NCBI RefSeq assembly: GCF_008710745.1
Contig: NZ_VYSA01000001.1
Coordinates: forward strand, 248,001-312,000
Reading direction: 5' to 3'
Source: Microbacterium rhizomatis
GTDB lineage: Bacteria; Actinomycetota; Actinomycetes; Actinomycetales; Microbacteriaceae
Length of the DNA stretch: 64,000 nt
This document shows positions 1 through 7,456 of the stretch, piece after piece. The notes beneath the pieces are model-generated. The model searched no databases. It was not told the DNA's origin and saw only the letters and a list, made by a program, of their open reading frames with translations. Within the stretch, counting starts at the first letter, position 1. Every line of letters begins with the position of its first letter. Both the position numbers and the translations under genes were made by a program.

Positions 1-779
1 CGCTCTACTTCGACGAGTCCTTCCTCCGCTCCCACATGCGATGGGTGCTCGCCGACACCACGCGCGTCCGTCCGGGCGTGCATCCTGACGCCTGGGACGG
101 CTCGGCACTCGTGCTGCAGCCTGGCGTGGACATCCTGCACCGCATCGAACCGCTGTGGCGCCAGATCAGCCTCGTGAACGAGACCGCGCCACCGGAGGTC
201 GCGACCACCCGACTGATCTCTCTGTTCTCCCGCGCCGTCGAGATTGCCCTACCGACGCTGCTCGCCGACGACGGCGCCGTGCCCGAGAGGTTCGTCCTCC
301 CGGTGCGCGGCCGGCTCGCGCAGCCGCCAATCGCTCGCCCCGTGCGCCGCTCGGTCGTCCTGCTGCGCTCGCGCATGACCGAGCCGTGGACGGTCGGCAG
401 GCTCGCCGCGGAGGTGGCCGTCTCCCGCGCCCATCTCACACGCGTTTTCACCCAGCAGGTCGGTGTCGCCCCCATGCGGTTCCTCATCGAGACCCGCCTG
501 ACGGAGTTCACGCGACTGATCGAGGAAACCGACCTGCCGATCGCCGATGCATCCCGGCAAGTCGGATGGAACGACGCGCGAGTTGCGGCAGTATGGTTCC
601 GCAAGCGCTTCGGAATCACCCCCACGCAGTACCGGCGGCATCCGCACCCTTCTTGCACCGGCGCCATGCCGTGCGAGTCGTGCCGTGGTGTGTGCGCCCT
701 CACTCCGGTCCTTGAGCCCGTAACTCGTGCGGTGTCGCGTGATTCGCGCCGCGACGCGCACATTCGGCGGCTTTCCTAG
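1..779 (+). CDS. AraC-family transcriptional regulator (5' end cut by window edge)
   Basis: The frame is open from the first bases of the window, so the start lies upstream. The N-terminal part resembles a sensing domain of the AraC type. Residues from about nt 370 to 640 form the two helix-turn-helix units of AraC proteins: one around WTVGRLAAEVAVSRAHLTRVF, the second around IADASRQVGWNDARVAAVWF, closing with the typical RKRFGITPTQYRR. A Cys-containing, Arg-rich tail of about 45 residues follows, which is unusual. It precedes the ICE replication and transfer genes and could regulate them, but that is inference. A 173-base gap separates it from the next gene. Confidence 0.8.
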   Translation, partial: LYFDESFLRSHMRWVLADTTRVRPGVHPDAWDGSALVLQPGVDILHRIEPLWRQISLVNETAPPEVATTRLISLFSRAVEIALPTLLADDGAVPERFVLPVRGRLAQPPIARPVRRSVVLLRSRMTEPWTVGRLAAEVAVSRAHLTRVFTQQVGVAPMRFLIETRLTEFTRLIEETDLPIADASRQVGWNDARVAAVWFRKRFGITPTQYRRHPHPSCTGAMPCESCRGVCALTPVLEPVTRAVSRDSRRDAHIRRLS

Positions 780-885
780 ACGATCTCCGCGCCCTCCCGG
801 TAGGCCGGGTTGATACGTCAGGTCCACCGCTGCGCCTGACGGGCGTACTCGCTGCTCGTCCGTCTGCCTGCTGCGTGGTGAACCT

Positions 886-895
886 CGCGCACCTC
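886..895 (+). promoter_or_regulatory. ICE boundary motif, variant copy (CGCGCACCTC)
   Basis: This matches the repeated ICE motif CGCGCACCTG at 9 of 10 positions. It lies 58 bases before the primase-polymerase start codon, in the same position relative to a gene start as the other copies. Function is unknown. Confidence 0.4.
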
Positions 896-952
896 ATAGT
901 CGCAAGCCATGAAGCGAGCCCTGGTATCGGGGGCGTAGGGAGGAGGCCGGCT

Positions 953-1849
953 ATGGACATCGGCGCCGTGCTACGCGCCGCCGCGGCGATGCCGCTGTCG
1001 GATGCGGCGAGGTCGTTCGCCCAGGCCGGCGTCCCCGTCTTCCCGTGCCGGCGTCTGGGGAAGGAGCCGCGCACCGAGCACGGGTTCCATGACGCGAGCG
1101 CCGAGTTGCGACAGGTGGCCGCGTGGTGGCGGCGCTGGCCGACCGCGAACATCGGCGTGCCGACCGGCGCGGTCTCGGGCTTCGAGGTGGTCGACGTCGA
1201 CGTCCACCCGGCCGGAACCGGATACGCCGCGTTCGGGCGAGCGCAGCGCGAGGGCCTGGTCGACGGATGGGCCGCGCTCGTGCGCACCCCGTCCGGCGGG
1301 CTGCACGCCTACTACCCGGCAAGCCCGGACGATCCGCACCGTTCCTGGCAGGCGCCGGCCGCGCACATCGACTTCCGTGGCGACGGCGGCTACATCGTCG
1401 TGCCGCCCTCAACGGTGATCGGGCGGGCTGGGAAGCGCTCCTATACGGTGGTCGCCACCGCGACCTCCGACGGCGCGCCGGTCGACGCGCGCGCCTTGCG
1501 GGAGCTGCTGGACCCGCGCCCCGAGCCGGTCCCGTGGGCGGGGCCGCGGGAGCGCGTCGGAGACCTCGACCCCGATCGGCTGGCACGCTGGGTTGCCGCG
1601 CGCGGTGAGGGCGAACGCAACCGTGCCCTGTTCTGGGCCGCGTGCCGCGCCGCCGAGGCCGGCGTCCCCTCCGCCGACGCCCACGCCGTCCTTGGGCCGG
1701 CCGCCGAACGCGCCGGCTTGCCGGTTCCCGAGATCACTACGACGATCCGCTCCGCGTATCGCATCGCACACCCGCAGGCCGCGGCCCGGCCCGTGCCTGC
1801 CGGAATGTCCCCGGTCGCTGTGCAGCCCTCGATCCGGGCGGTCTTGTGA
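953..1849 (+). CDS. Bifunctional DNA primase/polymerase (Prim-Pol domain)
   Basis: This is a compact archaeo-eukaryotic-type primase-polymerase of the family found in actinobacterial plasmids and ICEs. The fold is indicated by the N-terminal 'AGVPVFPC...GKEPRTEHGFHDAS' region, the metal-binding D-x-D in EVVDVDVHPAGTGYA (about residue 80), and a later block with HIDFRGDGGYIVVPPS that is typical of the family. No helicase domain is attached, so priming probably depends on other proteins. I chose ATG 953 over the upstream GTG at 875 because a GGGAGGAGG ribosome-binding site precedes it. The stop overlaps the next gene's GTG start. Role: replication of the excised ICE, or complementary-strand synthesis after transfer (inference). 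Confidence 0.85.
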   Translation: MDIGAVLRAAAAMPLSDAARSFAQAGVPVFPCRRLGKEPRTEHGFHDASAELRQVAAWWRRWPTANIGVPTGAVSGFEVVDVDVHPAGTGYAAFGRAQREGLVDGWAALVRTPSGGLHAYYPASPDDPHRSWQAPAAHIDFRGDGGYIVVPPSTVIGRAGKRSYTVVATATSDGAPVDARALRELLDPRPEPVPWAGPRERVGDLDPDRLARWVAARGEGERNRALFWAACRAAEAGVPSADAHAVLGPAAERAGLPVPEITTTIRSAYRIAHPQAAARPVPAGMSPVAVQPSIRAVL

Positions 1850-2499
1850 ACGGTCAGCCCCAGGTGCGGCGATTCGTTGTGGGCACCGCCATCGCGGGCA
1901 CGGTGTTCATCGCGATCGGCGCGTTCTGGCTGTCCTTCACGGCGCTGGCGGATCTGGCGCGCCGCTCCGGGATCGACGACGCGCAGGCGTGGGCGTGGCC
2001 GCTCATCGTGGACGGCATCATCGTCGTCGCCACGGTCGCGGTCGTCGCCCTGGCCGGGCAGCGAACGGCCTGGTATCCGTGGTTGTTGCTGATGGCCGGG
2101 GCGCTCGTGTCGGTCACCGCGAACGCGATCCACGCGATTGTCGCCGCCGATGCCGACGTGCCGGCGGTGCTCGCCGCCTCCGTGGCCGCCGTGCCGCCGC
2201 TGGTGCTGCTGGCGATCACCCATCTCACCGTCGTCCTCACCCGCGCGCGCCCGGTCGGCCCGTCCGAGCAGAGCGTCGCCGAGCCCGCGCTCGCGGTCGA
2301 GGTCGAGCCGGTCGCGGAGACGGACCCGCCGACGTCCGGGCGGGAGCTCGCGGTGGTGCTGCGGGATGAGGGCTGGTCGAACAAGCGGATCGCCCGGCAC
2401 GTCGGCGTGCATCCCTCGACTGTCGGACGGTGGCTCGGAGCGCGTACCTCTCCGATAGCCATCACCGCGACCGCCGACACGGAAGGAACGCAACCATGA
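1846..2499 (+). CDS. DUF2637 membrane protein with C-terminal HTH
   Basis: The protein has 217 residues with about four transmembrane helices in the first 130 residues (GTAIAGTVFIAIGAFWLSF is the first), as in the DUF2637 family common on Streptomyces plasmids and ICEs. After a Pro/Val/Glu-rich linker it ends in a small helix-turn-helix that reads GWSNKRIARHVGVHPSTVGR, so it may tether DNA to the membrane. Its GTG start overlaps the primase stop (GTGA) and its own stop overlaps the next ATG (ATGA), which indicates translational coupling. The molecular function of the family is not established. Confidence 0.8.
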   Translation: MNGQPQVRRFVVGTAIAGTVFIAIGAFWLSFTALADLARRSGIDDAQAWAWPLIVDGIIVVATVAVVALAGQRTAWYPWLLLMAGALVSVTANAIHAIVAADADVPAVLAASVAAVPPLVLLAITHLTVVLTRARPVGPSEQSVAEPALAVEVEPVAETDPPTSGRELAVVLRDEGWSNKRIARHVGVHPSTVGRWLGARTSPIAITATADTEGTQP

Positions 2500-2912
2500 T
2501 CGACGCGATCCGAGACGCGCAGCCGCCTCACGACAAATCGCGTGAGGCCGGCTCGCAGCCGACCCGCGCCCCCATCGAGCGGCCAGAGCCGGACGTCTCC
2601 GAGTTCGCGGTGCATGGCGACCCGTCCCGTCAGGCCGTTCCGGGACCGGCTCCGGCTGCGGCGTCGGGGCGCAGCACGGTCGCGTGGGTGCGGCCGACCG
2701 ATCTGTTCGTCAGCCTGAGCGGGCGCGCCTCGGGCCGGGGCATCGACTTCCAGGCGGAGTTGGCACGCCGGACCCGCCGGCTGCCGTCGAACGCAGTCGC
2801 GGTGTCCCGTCGCGGGATCGCGCGGCGTTCGCACCGGCTCGCCCCGGTGACCGCGTTCGGTGTGAACACCCCGGCCGCACAGACCTCGCTCGAACCCCTC
2901 GAGCTGAAGTAG
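2496..2912 (+). CDS. Hypothetical ICE protein, Arg/Pro-rich
   Basis: The protein has 138 residues, a charged and Pro-rich first half, and a basic second half (RRTRRLPSNAVAVSRRGIARRSHR). No catalytic motif or membrane helix is visible. It is translationally coupled to the DUF2637 gene by an ATGA overlap and ends the first ICE operon. I do not recognise a family. The basic tail suggests nucleic-acid contact, but this is only a suggestion. Confidence 0.55.
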   Translation: MIDAIRDAQPPHDKSREAGSQPTRAPIERPEPDVSEFAVHGDPSRQAVPGPAPAAASGRSTVAWVRPTDLFVSLSGRASGRGIDFQAELARRTRRLPSNAVAVSRRGIARRSHRLAPVTAFGVNTPAAQTSLEPLELK

Positions 2913-2969
2913 GCCGGAGCCCCAGCATGCACCGCTTCCCCAGCGTCCGGCCGGCCGCTGGGGAGCGTC

Positions 2970-2996
2970 CGTGTACCTGCCTGACGTACAGGAGGT
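2970..2996 (+). promoter_or_regulatory. Leader hairpin with variant ICE motif before the sigma-like gene
   Basis: A diverged motif copy (CGTGTACCTG) is followed by a stem in which ACCTG can pair with the CAGGAGGT that contains the ribosome-binding site of the gene at 3005. TGTAC and GTACA also form an inverted repeat. The structure could hide the ribosome-binding site. Confidence 0.4.
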
Positions 2997-3004
2997 GCCC
3001 GATC

Positions 3005-3841
3005 ATGCTGCAAACCACTCAGCCCGCGTTCGCCACGAGCGAGGGACTTCGCGTCCTGCTCGTCCGCCTGCACGACGCCGGCCCCGGCGCCTGGCGCACC
3101 GACCCGGAGGCGGCGGCGCTGATGCAGTACACGATCCGCAAGTACGCGGGCCTGGCCCGCAAGCACCGCCAGGAGCCCGAGGACGCAGCCCCGGCCGCGT
3201 TCGATGCGATGCGCACGTCCTCGGTGCGCGGCGCCGACGACCCCTGGGCGGTTGTCACCCGCGCCGTGGACATCACCCTGAAGGCCGACGAGCAGGCCGC
3301 CGGGATGCTGTGCTCCACCCATCAGGCGCGACGCGCAGAATACTCCGGCTTCCATGAGGCCGAGCGGTTCTCCGACCGGGAGACCTCGATCACCGAGTAC
3401 CACCCGGCGTTCCGCGTCGAGGCGCCCGAGGACACGGACGACGAGAGCGACGACCGCTCCGAGCAGGCCCGCCGCGCCCTCGAGGAGACCATCGCCTTGT
3501 TCGTCGCGTTGGACTGGCCCGAGGACGTCACCCGCGCGTCGATCGAGTACATCAGCGGACGGCTCATCGAGACCGGATCGCGGCGGGCTGCCTACGAGTC
3601 GTTGCGTCGGGACAAGCACGCCCGCGCGCTGCTGGATATGCCGCGGGTGTCGTGGACGACGCTGCTACGCGTCGTGCTTGGTAGCCCTGACCCGACTCTG
3701 GTGGCCACGAACACCGGCCGCGGGGTGCTGCTGCGTCTGACCCGCGGGTATCCGGTCGCCGAGATCGCCGCCGACGACGACCTGGCGCTGACGATCATCC
3801 TCGCCAACCCGATCACCGTGCGCGGTGGCGAGCTGACATGA
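3005..3841 (+). CDS. Conserved ICE protein, possibly sigma-like
   Basis: The protein has 278 residues. The stretch from about residue 38 to 100 (MQYTIRKYAGLARKH, then DDPWAVVTRAV and LCSTHQARR) resembles conserved actinobacterial plasmid proteins, and has the helical, aromatic and basic character of sigma-factor region 2. The likeness is from memory and not certain. An acidic stretch (EDTDDESDD) precedes a C-terminal half ending in a possible DNA-binding block. It starts at an ATG behind a GGAGGT ribosome-binding site and overlaps the ParB gene by four bases. If it is a sigma factor, the repeated CGCGCACCTG motif would be a candidate target; this is speculation. Confidence 0.5.
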   Translation: MLQTTQPAFATSEGLRVLLVRLHDAGPGAWRTDPEAAALMQYTIRKYAGLARKHRQEPEDAAPAAFDAMRTSSVRGADDPWAVVTRAVDITLKADEQAAGMLCSTHQARRAEYSGFHEAERFSDRETSITEYHPAFRVEAPEDTDDESDDRSEQARRALEETIALFVALDWPEDVTRASIEYISGRLIETGSRRAAYESLRRDKHARALLDMPRVSWTTLLRVVLGSPDPTLVATNTGRGVLLRLTRGYPVAEIAADDDLALTIILANPITVRGGELT

Positions 3842-4911
3842 GCACGAGCGACCCGACCGCGGGACACATCGAACTGGAATGGTCGCTCGACGCGATCCGC
3901 ATGGGCTACCGGCACCGGCAAGAGCAGGGCGACATCCCCGGCCTGGCCGAGTCGATCCGTCGTCAGGGGTTCCTGCACCCGCTGACGATCGCCCCTGACG
4001 GGCTGCTCATCTGTGGCGGACGGCGCTACTTGGCGGCGCAGTACCTCGGGCTGAAGACCGTGAACGTGTGGGTGCGCACCGGGATCTCCGACAAGCTCTC
4101 CCTGCTGCTGGCGGAGCAGGACGAGAACCAGCTCCGCCTGGACTACACCGACCTGGAAAAGGCATCTCTGTACCGGGAGCTGCGCGCCGAGCTCGCCGCG
4201 GACGCCGCCCGCCGCCAGGAGGCCAGCAGGTTCACCGCGGAAGGAAGAAACCCCAGGTCAGACGGTGCCGCCGAATCGACGGCACCGCAGACTGAAGCCG
4301 GTGACACCCGCGAGCAGGCGGCGCTGATCGTCACCGGCAAGAAGGGATACACGAAGCTGGAGCAGATCGGCCGGCTGGAGGAACTCGCCGCCGATGCGGC
4401 GCAGCCGGCGTCCGTGCGCGAATCCGCCCAGGCCGGGCTGGACGCGATCGGCCAGGGCGGACCCGTCAGCCCCGCCTACCGGCGGGCGCAGGCCGAGCAG
4501 TCCCTCGCCGAACTGGAGCGTCTGGCCGAGGACGACACCGAGCCCGGCGGGGTCCGCGACGCCGCGGCCCGCGCGCTCGCCCGCTTGCGCAGCCAGCAGG
4601 CCACCACCCGCGCGGCCGGACTGGAGCGCGTCGCCGCCGAGACGCTCGCCCGCGTCCGCGGGGCGACCAAGCGTCGCCCCGCCCAGACACTGACAGCCGC
4701 AGGGCCGGATGAGGCAGCCCGCTACCCGGTGCGGGTGTTCGTCGCCACCGTGGACGACTTGCAGGGCTTCACCTCGCACTTCGATCCCGTCGAGCTCGCC
4801 GCCGCGCTCGACGAGGAGCAGTGGGCCGGGTTCGAGGCCGTGCTCGACGCGCTGAACGAGATGGCCGAGCAGATGCGCTCGGCACGCGCCCACCGTCTGA
4901 TCGCCCTCTGA
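3838..4911 (+). CDS. ParB/RepB/Spo0J-type partition protein
   Basis: The N-terminal 100 residues are a ParB nuclease-like (CTPase) domain: GLAESIRRQGFLHPLTI, then LLICGGRRYLAAQYLG with the GxRR signature. A long, Ala-rich, probably helical central region (residues about 190-275) is followed by a C-terminal domain. No ParA partner is seen in the window. The start codon overlaps the preceding stop (ATGA), so the two are co-translated. In ICEs such proteins may stabilise the circular form or act as regulators. A short GC-rich hairpin with the ICE motif follows the stop. Confidence 0.75.
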   Translation: MSTSDPTAGHIELEWSLDAIRMGYRHRQEQGDIPGLAESIRRQGFLHPLTIAPDGLLICGGRRYLAAQYLGLKTVNVWVRTGISDKLSLLLAEQDENQLRLDYTDLEKASLYRELRAELAADAARRQEASRFTAEGRNPRSDGAAESTAPQTEAGDTREQAALIVTGKKGYTKLEQIGRLEELAADAAQPASVRESAQAGLDAIGQGGPVSPAYRRAQAEQSLAELERLAEDDTEPGGVRDAAARALARLRSQQATTRAAGLERVAAETLARVRGATKRRPAQTLTAAGPDEAARYPVRVFVATVDDLQGFTSHFDPVELAAALDEEQWAGFEAVLDALNEMAEQMRSARAHRLIAL

Positions 4912-4916
4912 GCGAG

Positions 4917-4939
4917 CGCGGGGACGCCCCGCGCACCTG
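4917..4939 (+). promoter_or_regulatory. Hairpin plus ICE motif before the transfer operon
   Basis: A near-perfect stem formed by GCGCGGGG and CCCCGCGC (three-base loop) ends in the exact motif CGCGCACCTG (4930-4939), and the start codon at 4946 follows seven bases later. It could be a rho-independent-like terminator for the ParB operon or a regulatory leader for the transfer genes; there is no T-tract. Confidence 0.5.
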
Positions 4940-4945
4940 GACAGC

Positions 4946-5638
4946 ATGGAGCTGACCACCCGACCCGGACGCCGCACCCGCCTGATCCTCGCGCTGATCG
5001 CCGCCGGCCTGCTGCTGATCCTGGCGGGTGTCGGCGTGTACGGGCTGCTGGCCGGCCCCCGCCGCGACGCCCCGCCCGCCCCGGCCCCGAGCACCTCTTC
5101 CACACCGAACCCGTCCGAGACATTCCCGACGGCGGACGAGCCCGCCGCCGTGCGGCTCACCCATAACCCAGAGCAGTTCGCTCGGTCGGTCGCGGCCACC
5201 CTGTTCACCTGGGACGCCGGAGCCGGCTACGGGCCGCTGGACATCGCCGACGTCCTGCTCGAGGTCGTCGAGACCAGCACCGGGGAGCAGAACGGCCTCG
5301 CCTCGGACATCACCGGCTACCTGCCGACGAGTTCCGCCTGGGCGCAACTGCGCGGCTACGCCACCCGGCAGAGCCTGACTATCGACAGCATCGGCGTGCC
5401 GGATGGGTGGGCGGACGCACTCGCGCAGGCCCGGCCCGGCCAACTGCTACCGGGCACCACCGCGTTCACGATCGACGCGACCCGGCACCGCACCGGCATC
5501 TGGAACGGGCAGCAGATCACCTCCGAACATCCGGTGTCGTTCACCGTGTTCATCGTCTGCTCCCCACCGGCGCCGGAGTTCTCCACCGGGCCGTGCCGGC
5601 TGCTGCGGCTCTCGCAGCTCGACAACCCGCTGCGGTGA
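4946..5638 (+). CDS. Membrane-anchored transfer protein, possibly VirB8/TcpC-like
   Basis: The protein has 230 residues: a short basic cytoplasmic start, one transmembrane helix (about residues 12-35, LILALIAAGLLLILAGVGVY), a Pro/Ser/Thr-rich linker and a globular extracytoplasmic domain of about 160 residues. This layout, and its place as first gene of the transfer operon next to a cell-wall hydrolase, fits the VirB8/TcpC class of scaffold components, but no sequence motif proves it. The gene overlaps the next by four bases. Two Cys near the C-terminus may form a disulfide. Confidence 0.5.
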   Translation: MELTTRPGRRTRLILALIAAGLLLILAGVGVYGLLAGPRRDAPPAPAPSTSSTPNPSETFPTADEPAAVRLTHNPEQFARSVAATLFTWDAGAGYGPLDIADVLLEVVETSTGEQNGLASDITGYLPTSSAWAQLRGYATRQSLTIDSIGVPDGWADALAQARPGQLLPGTTAFTIDATRHRTGIWNGQQITSEHPVSFTVFIVCSPPAPEFSTGPCRLLRLSQLDNPLR

Positions 5639-6816
5639 TCGGCGTGAAGAAGCTCGCCCTCGCCCTCGCGCTGCTGATCTTCCTCGGCCCGTCGCCGGCG
5701 CTGCTGGCCGTCGGGCTACTGGTCAACCCGGCCATGCAGGCCGCGGCATGCCTGCCCGGCTCCCTGACGGTCGGTGCCATCCCGGAGGAGCTGACCGCGA
5801 CCGCGGCGGACGGCACCTCGATCACGCTGACCCGAACGCAGCTGACCCATGCGGCCACGATCATCACGGTCGGCGGGCGCACCAGTGGCGTTGGCGCGCC
5901 GGGCGTCGTCATCGCGTTGATGGCTGCCCTGACCGAATCGCGGCTGCGGATGCTCGCCAACACCGGCACCTATCCCGAGTCCGGCGACTACCCGAACGAC
6001 GGGAACGGCGCCGACCACGACAGCCTCGGGCTGTTCCAGATGCGACCCGCCTCCGGCTGGGGAACCGTCGCGGAACTGATGGACCCCGACTACCAGGCGC
6101 GCGCGTTCTACGGCGGACCTGACGGCCCCAACTACCCGAGCCCGCGCGGGCTGCTCGACATCCCCGGCTGGCAGCAGATGGACCCCGGCGAGGCTGCGCA
6201 AGCGGTCGAGGTTAGCGCCTACCCCGACCGCTATCAGAACTACCGGCCGGTGGCCGAGACGATCCTGCGCGTCCTGACCACCCCGCCACGCGGAGGAGGC
6301 GGAGGCTCGGCCACCCCGATCGTGCCGGAGACCACCAGGATTGTGTTTCCGCTGCCGACCGGAACCTGGGTGAGATCCGACCCGTTCGGGATGCGCATCC
6401 ACCCCATCACCGGTGAGCGGTCGATGCACACGGGGACCGACCTCGCCGCCGCGGACGGCACCCCGATCTTCGCGATCGCCGACGGCGTGGTCACCCACGC
6501 CGGACCATCCGGCGGCTACGGCAACCTCATCGTCATCGAGCACACGGTCGGAGGGCAACGGGTGGCGTCCGCCTACGCGCACATGTGGGCCAACGCCATC
6601 TACGTCACCGATGGGCAGACCGTGACGGCCGGACAGCACATCGGCGACGTCGGCTCCTCCGGGCAGTCCACCGGAGCCCACCTGCACTTCGAGATCCGCG
6701 AAGGCGGGTCGAACGCCGCTGCCGTTGATTCCGAGCCGTGGCTGGCCGAACATGGCGCGCTCGACCTGGACGCCGCCAGCACCTCTGCATGTCGCCCTGG
6801 CGCGGGGGTGGCCTGA
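5635..6816 (+). CDS. Bifunctional cell-wall hydrolase: lysozyme-like domain plus M23 endopeptidase
   Basis: A signal-anchor (KKLALALALLIFLGPSPALLAVG) leads an extracytoplasmic protein. Residues about 80-190 look like a transglycosylase/lysozyme fold, with the likely catalytic Glu in ALTESRLRML and a later SLGLFQMRPASGWG. Residues about 240-375 are an M23/LytM peptidase with zinc ligands in HTGTDLA and in HLHFE. It opens the peptidoglycan for the conjugation apparatus, as expected for a Gram-positive type IV system. GTG 5635 overlaps the previous stop; GTG 5644 is an alternative start. It overlaps the following pilin-like gene by one base. Confidence 0.85.
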   Translation: MIGVKKLALALALLIFLGPSPALLAVGLLVNPAMQAAACLPGSLTVGAIPEELTATAADGTSITLTRTQLTHAATIITVGGRTSGVGAPGVVIALMAALTESRLRMLANTGTYPESGDYPNDGNGADHDSLGLFQMRPASGWGTVAELMDPDYQARAFYGGPDGPNYPSPRGLLDIPGWQQMDPGEAAQAVEVSAYPDRYQNYRPVAETILRVLTTPPRGGGGGSATPIVPETTRIVFPLPTGTWVRSDPFGMRIHPITGERSMHTGTDLAAADGTPIFAIADGVVTHAGPSGGYGNLIVIEHTVGGQRVASAYAHMWANAIYVTDGQTVTAGQHIGDVGSSGQSTGAHLHFEIREGGSNAAAVDSEPWLAEHGALDLDAASTSACRPGAGVA

Positions 6817-7082
6817 TGGACGTGTTCCCCGACTTCGGCGCCACCGGGGGCGCGACGGAACTGCGTCAGGTCATCGGAGCCCTGCTGATGTTCGTGCTCA
6901 TCATCGCCGTGCTGATGCTCATCGTCTGCGCGATCACCTGGGCGCTGGCGTCCTCACACGGCAACTATCAGACAGCCACCCGCGCACGGACGGGACTGCT
7001 CGTCGCGCTCGGCACCGCCGTGCTCGCCGGCGCCGGCGTCGCGTGGCTGAACTGGCTGATCACCCTCGGCTCCGGTCTCTGA
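6816..7082 (+). CDS. Small two-helix membrane protein, VirB2-like (DUF6112-like)
   Basis: The protein has 88 residues and two hydrophobic helices (LLMFVLIIAVLMLIVCAITW and LLVALGTAVLAGAGVAWLNW) separated by a short polar loop with Arg. It is similar in size and layout to the gene at 7153, so the two are probably paralogues. This is the shape of VirB2-type pilins or DUF6112 proteins of actinobacterial transfer operons. Its start overlaps the preceding stop (TGATG). Confidence 0.6.
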   Translation: MDVFPDFGATGGATELRQVIGALLMFVLIIAVLMLIVCAITWALASSHGNYQTATRARTGLLVALGTAVLAGAGVAWLNWLITLGSGL

Positions 7083-7090
7083 CGCCCCCG

Positions 7091-7110
7091 CGGGACGGCC
7101 CGCGCACCTG
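7091..7110 (+). promoter_or_regulatory. Hairpin ending in ICE motif CGCGCACCTG
   Basis: The stem CGCGGG/CCCGCG leads directly into the exact motif at 7101-7110. Downstream, TCGCGA and CGCGA form a further small stem before the AAGGAG ribosome-binding site of the next gene. Confidence 0.45.
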
Positions 7111-7152
7111 ACTCGCGAGAACCCATCCCTCGCGAACGTCAAGGAGCCCACC

Positions 7153-7422
7153 GTGATCGACATCGACCCCAACGGCACCGGCCTGCCCGGTATCGAGCAG
7201 CTGCGCACCATCGTCGGCGCGATCATGACCGTGGGCCTGATCCTCAGCGTCCTGGCCCTGATCGTCTCGGCGATCATCTGGGGCTTCGGCGCGAACAGCA
7301 GCAACCCCCACCTCGCCAGCCGCGGCAAGGTCGGCGTCCTGGTCAGCTGCGGCGCGGCGATCATCTGCGGCGCGAGCGTCACCCTCATCAACTTCTTCTG
7401 GAACGTGGGCCAGAGCGTATGA
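7153..7422 (+). CDS. Small two-helix membrane protein, VirB2-like (DUF6112-like), second copy
   Basis: The protein has 89 residues with two hydrophobic helices, a polar loop NSSNPHLASRGK and a C-terminal NFFWNVGQSV. It parallels the 6816 gene in length and layout. It starts at GTG behind AAGGAG. Tandem small two-helix genes just before the TrbL/VirB6-like gene are usual in these operons and probably encode pilin or channel subunits. The function is inferred from position. Confidence 0.65.
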   Translation: MIDIDPNGTGLPGIEQLRTIVGAIMTVGLILSVLALIVSAIIWGFGANSSNPHLASRGKVGVLVSCGAAIICGASVTLINFFWNVGQSV

Positions 7423-7456
7423 CGGGCCGCCCGAGCGCGCACCGGGAGCGCCGCCC

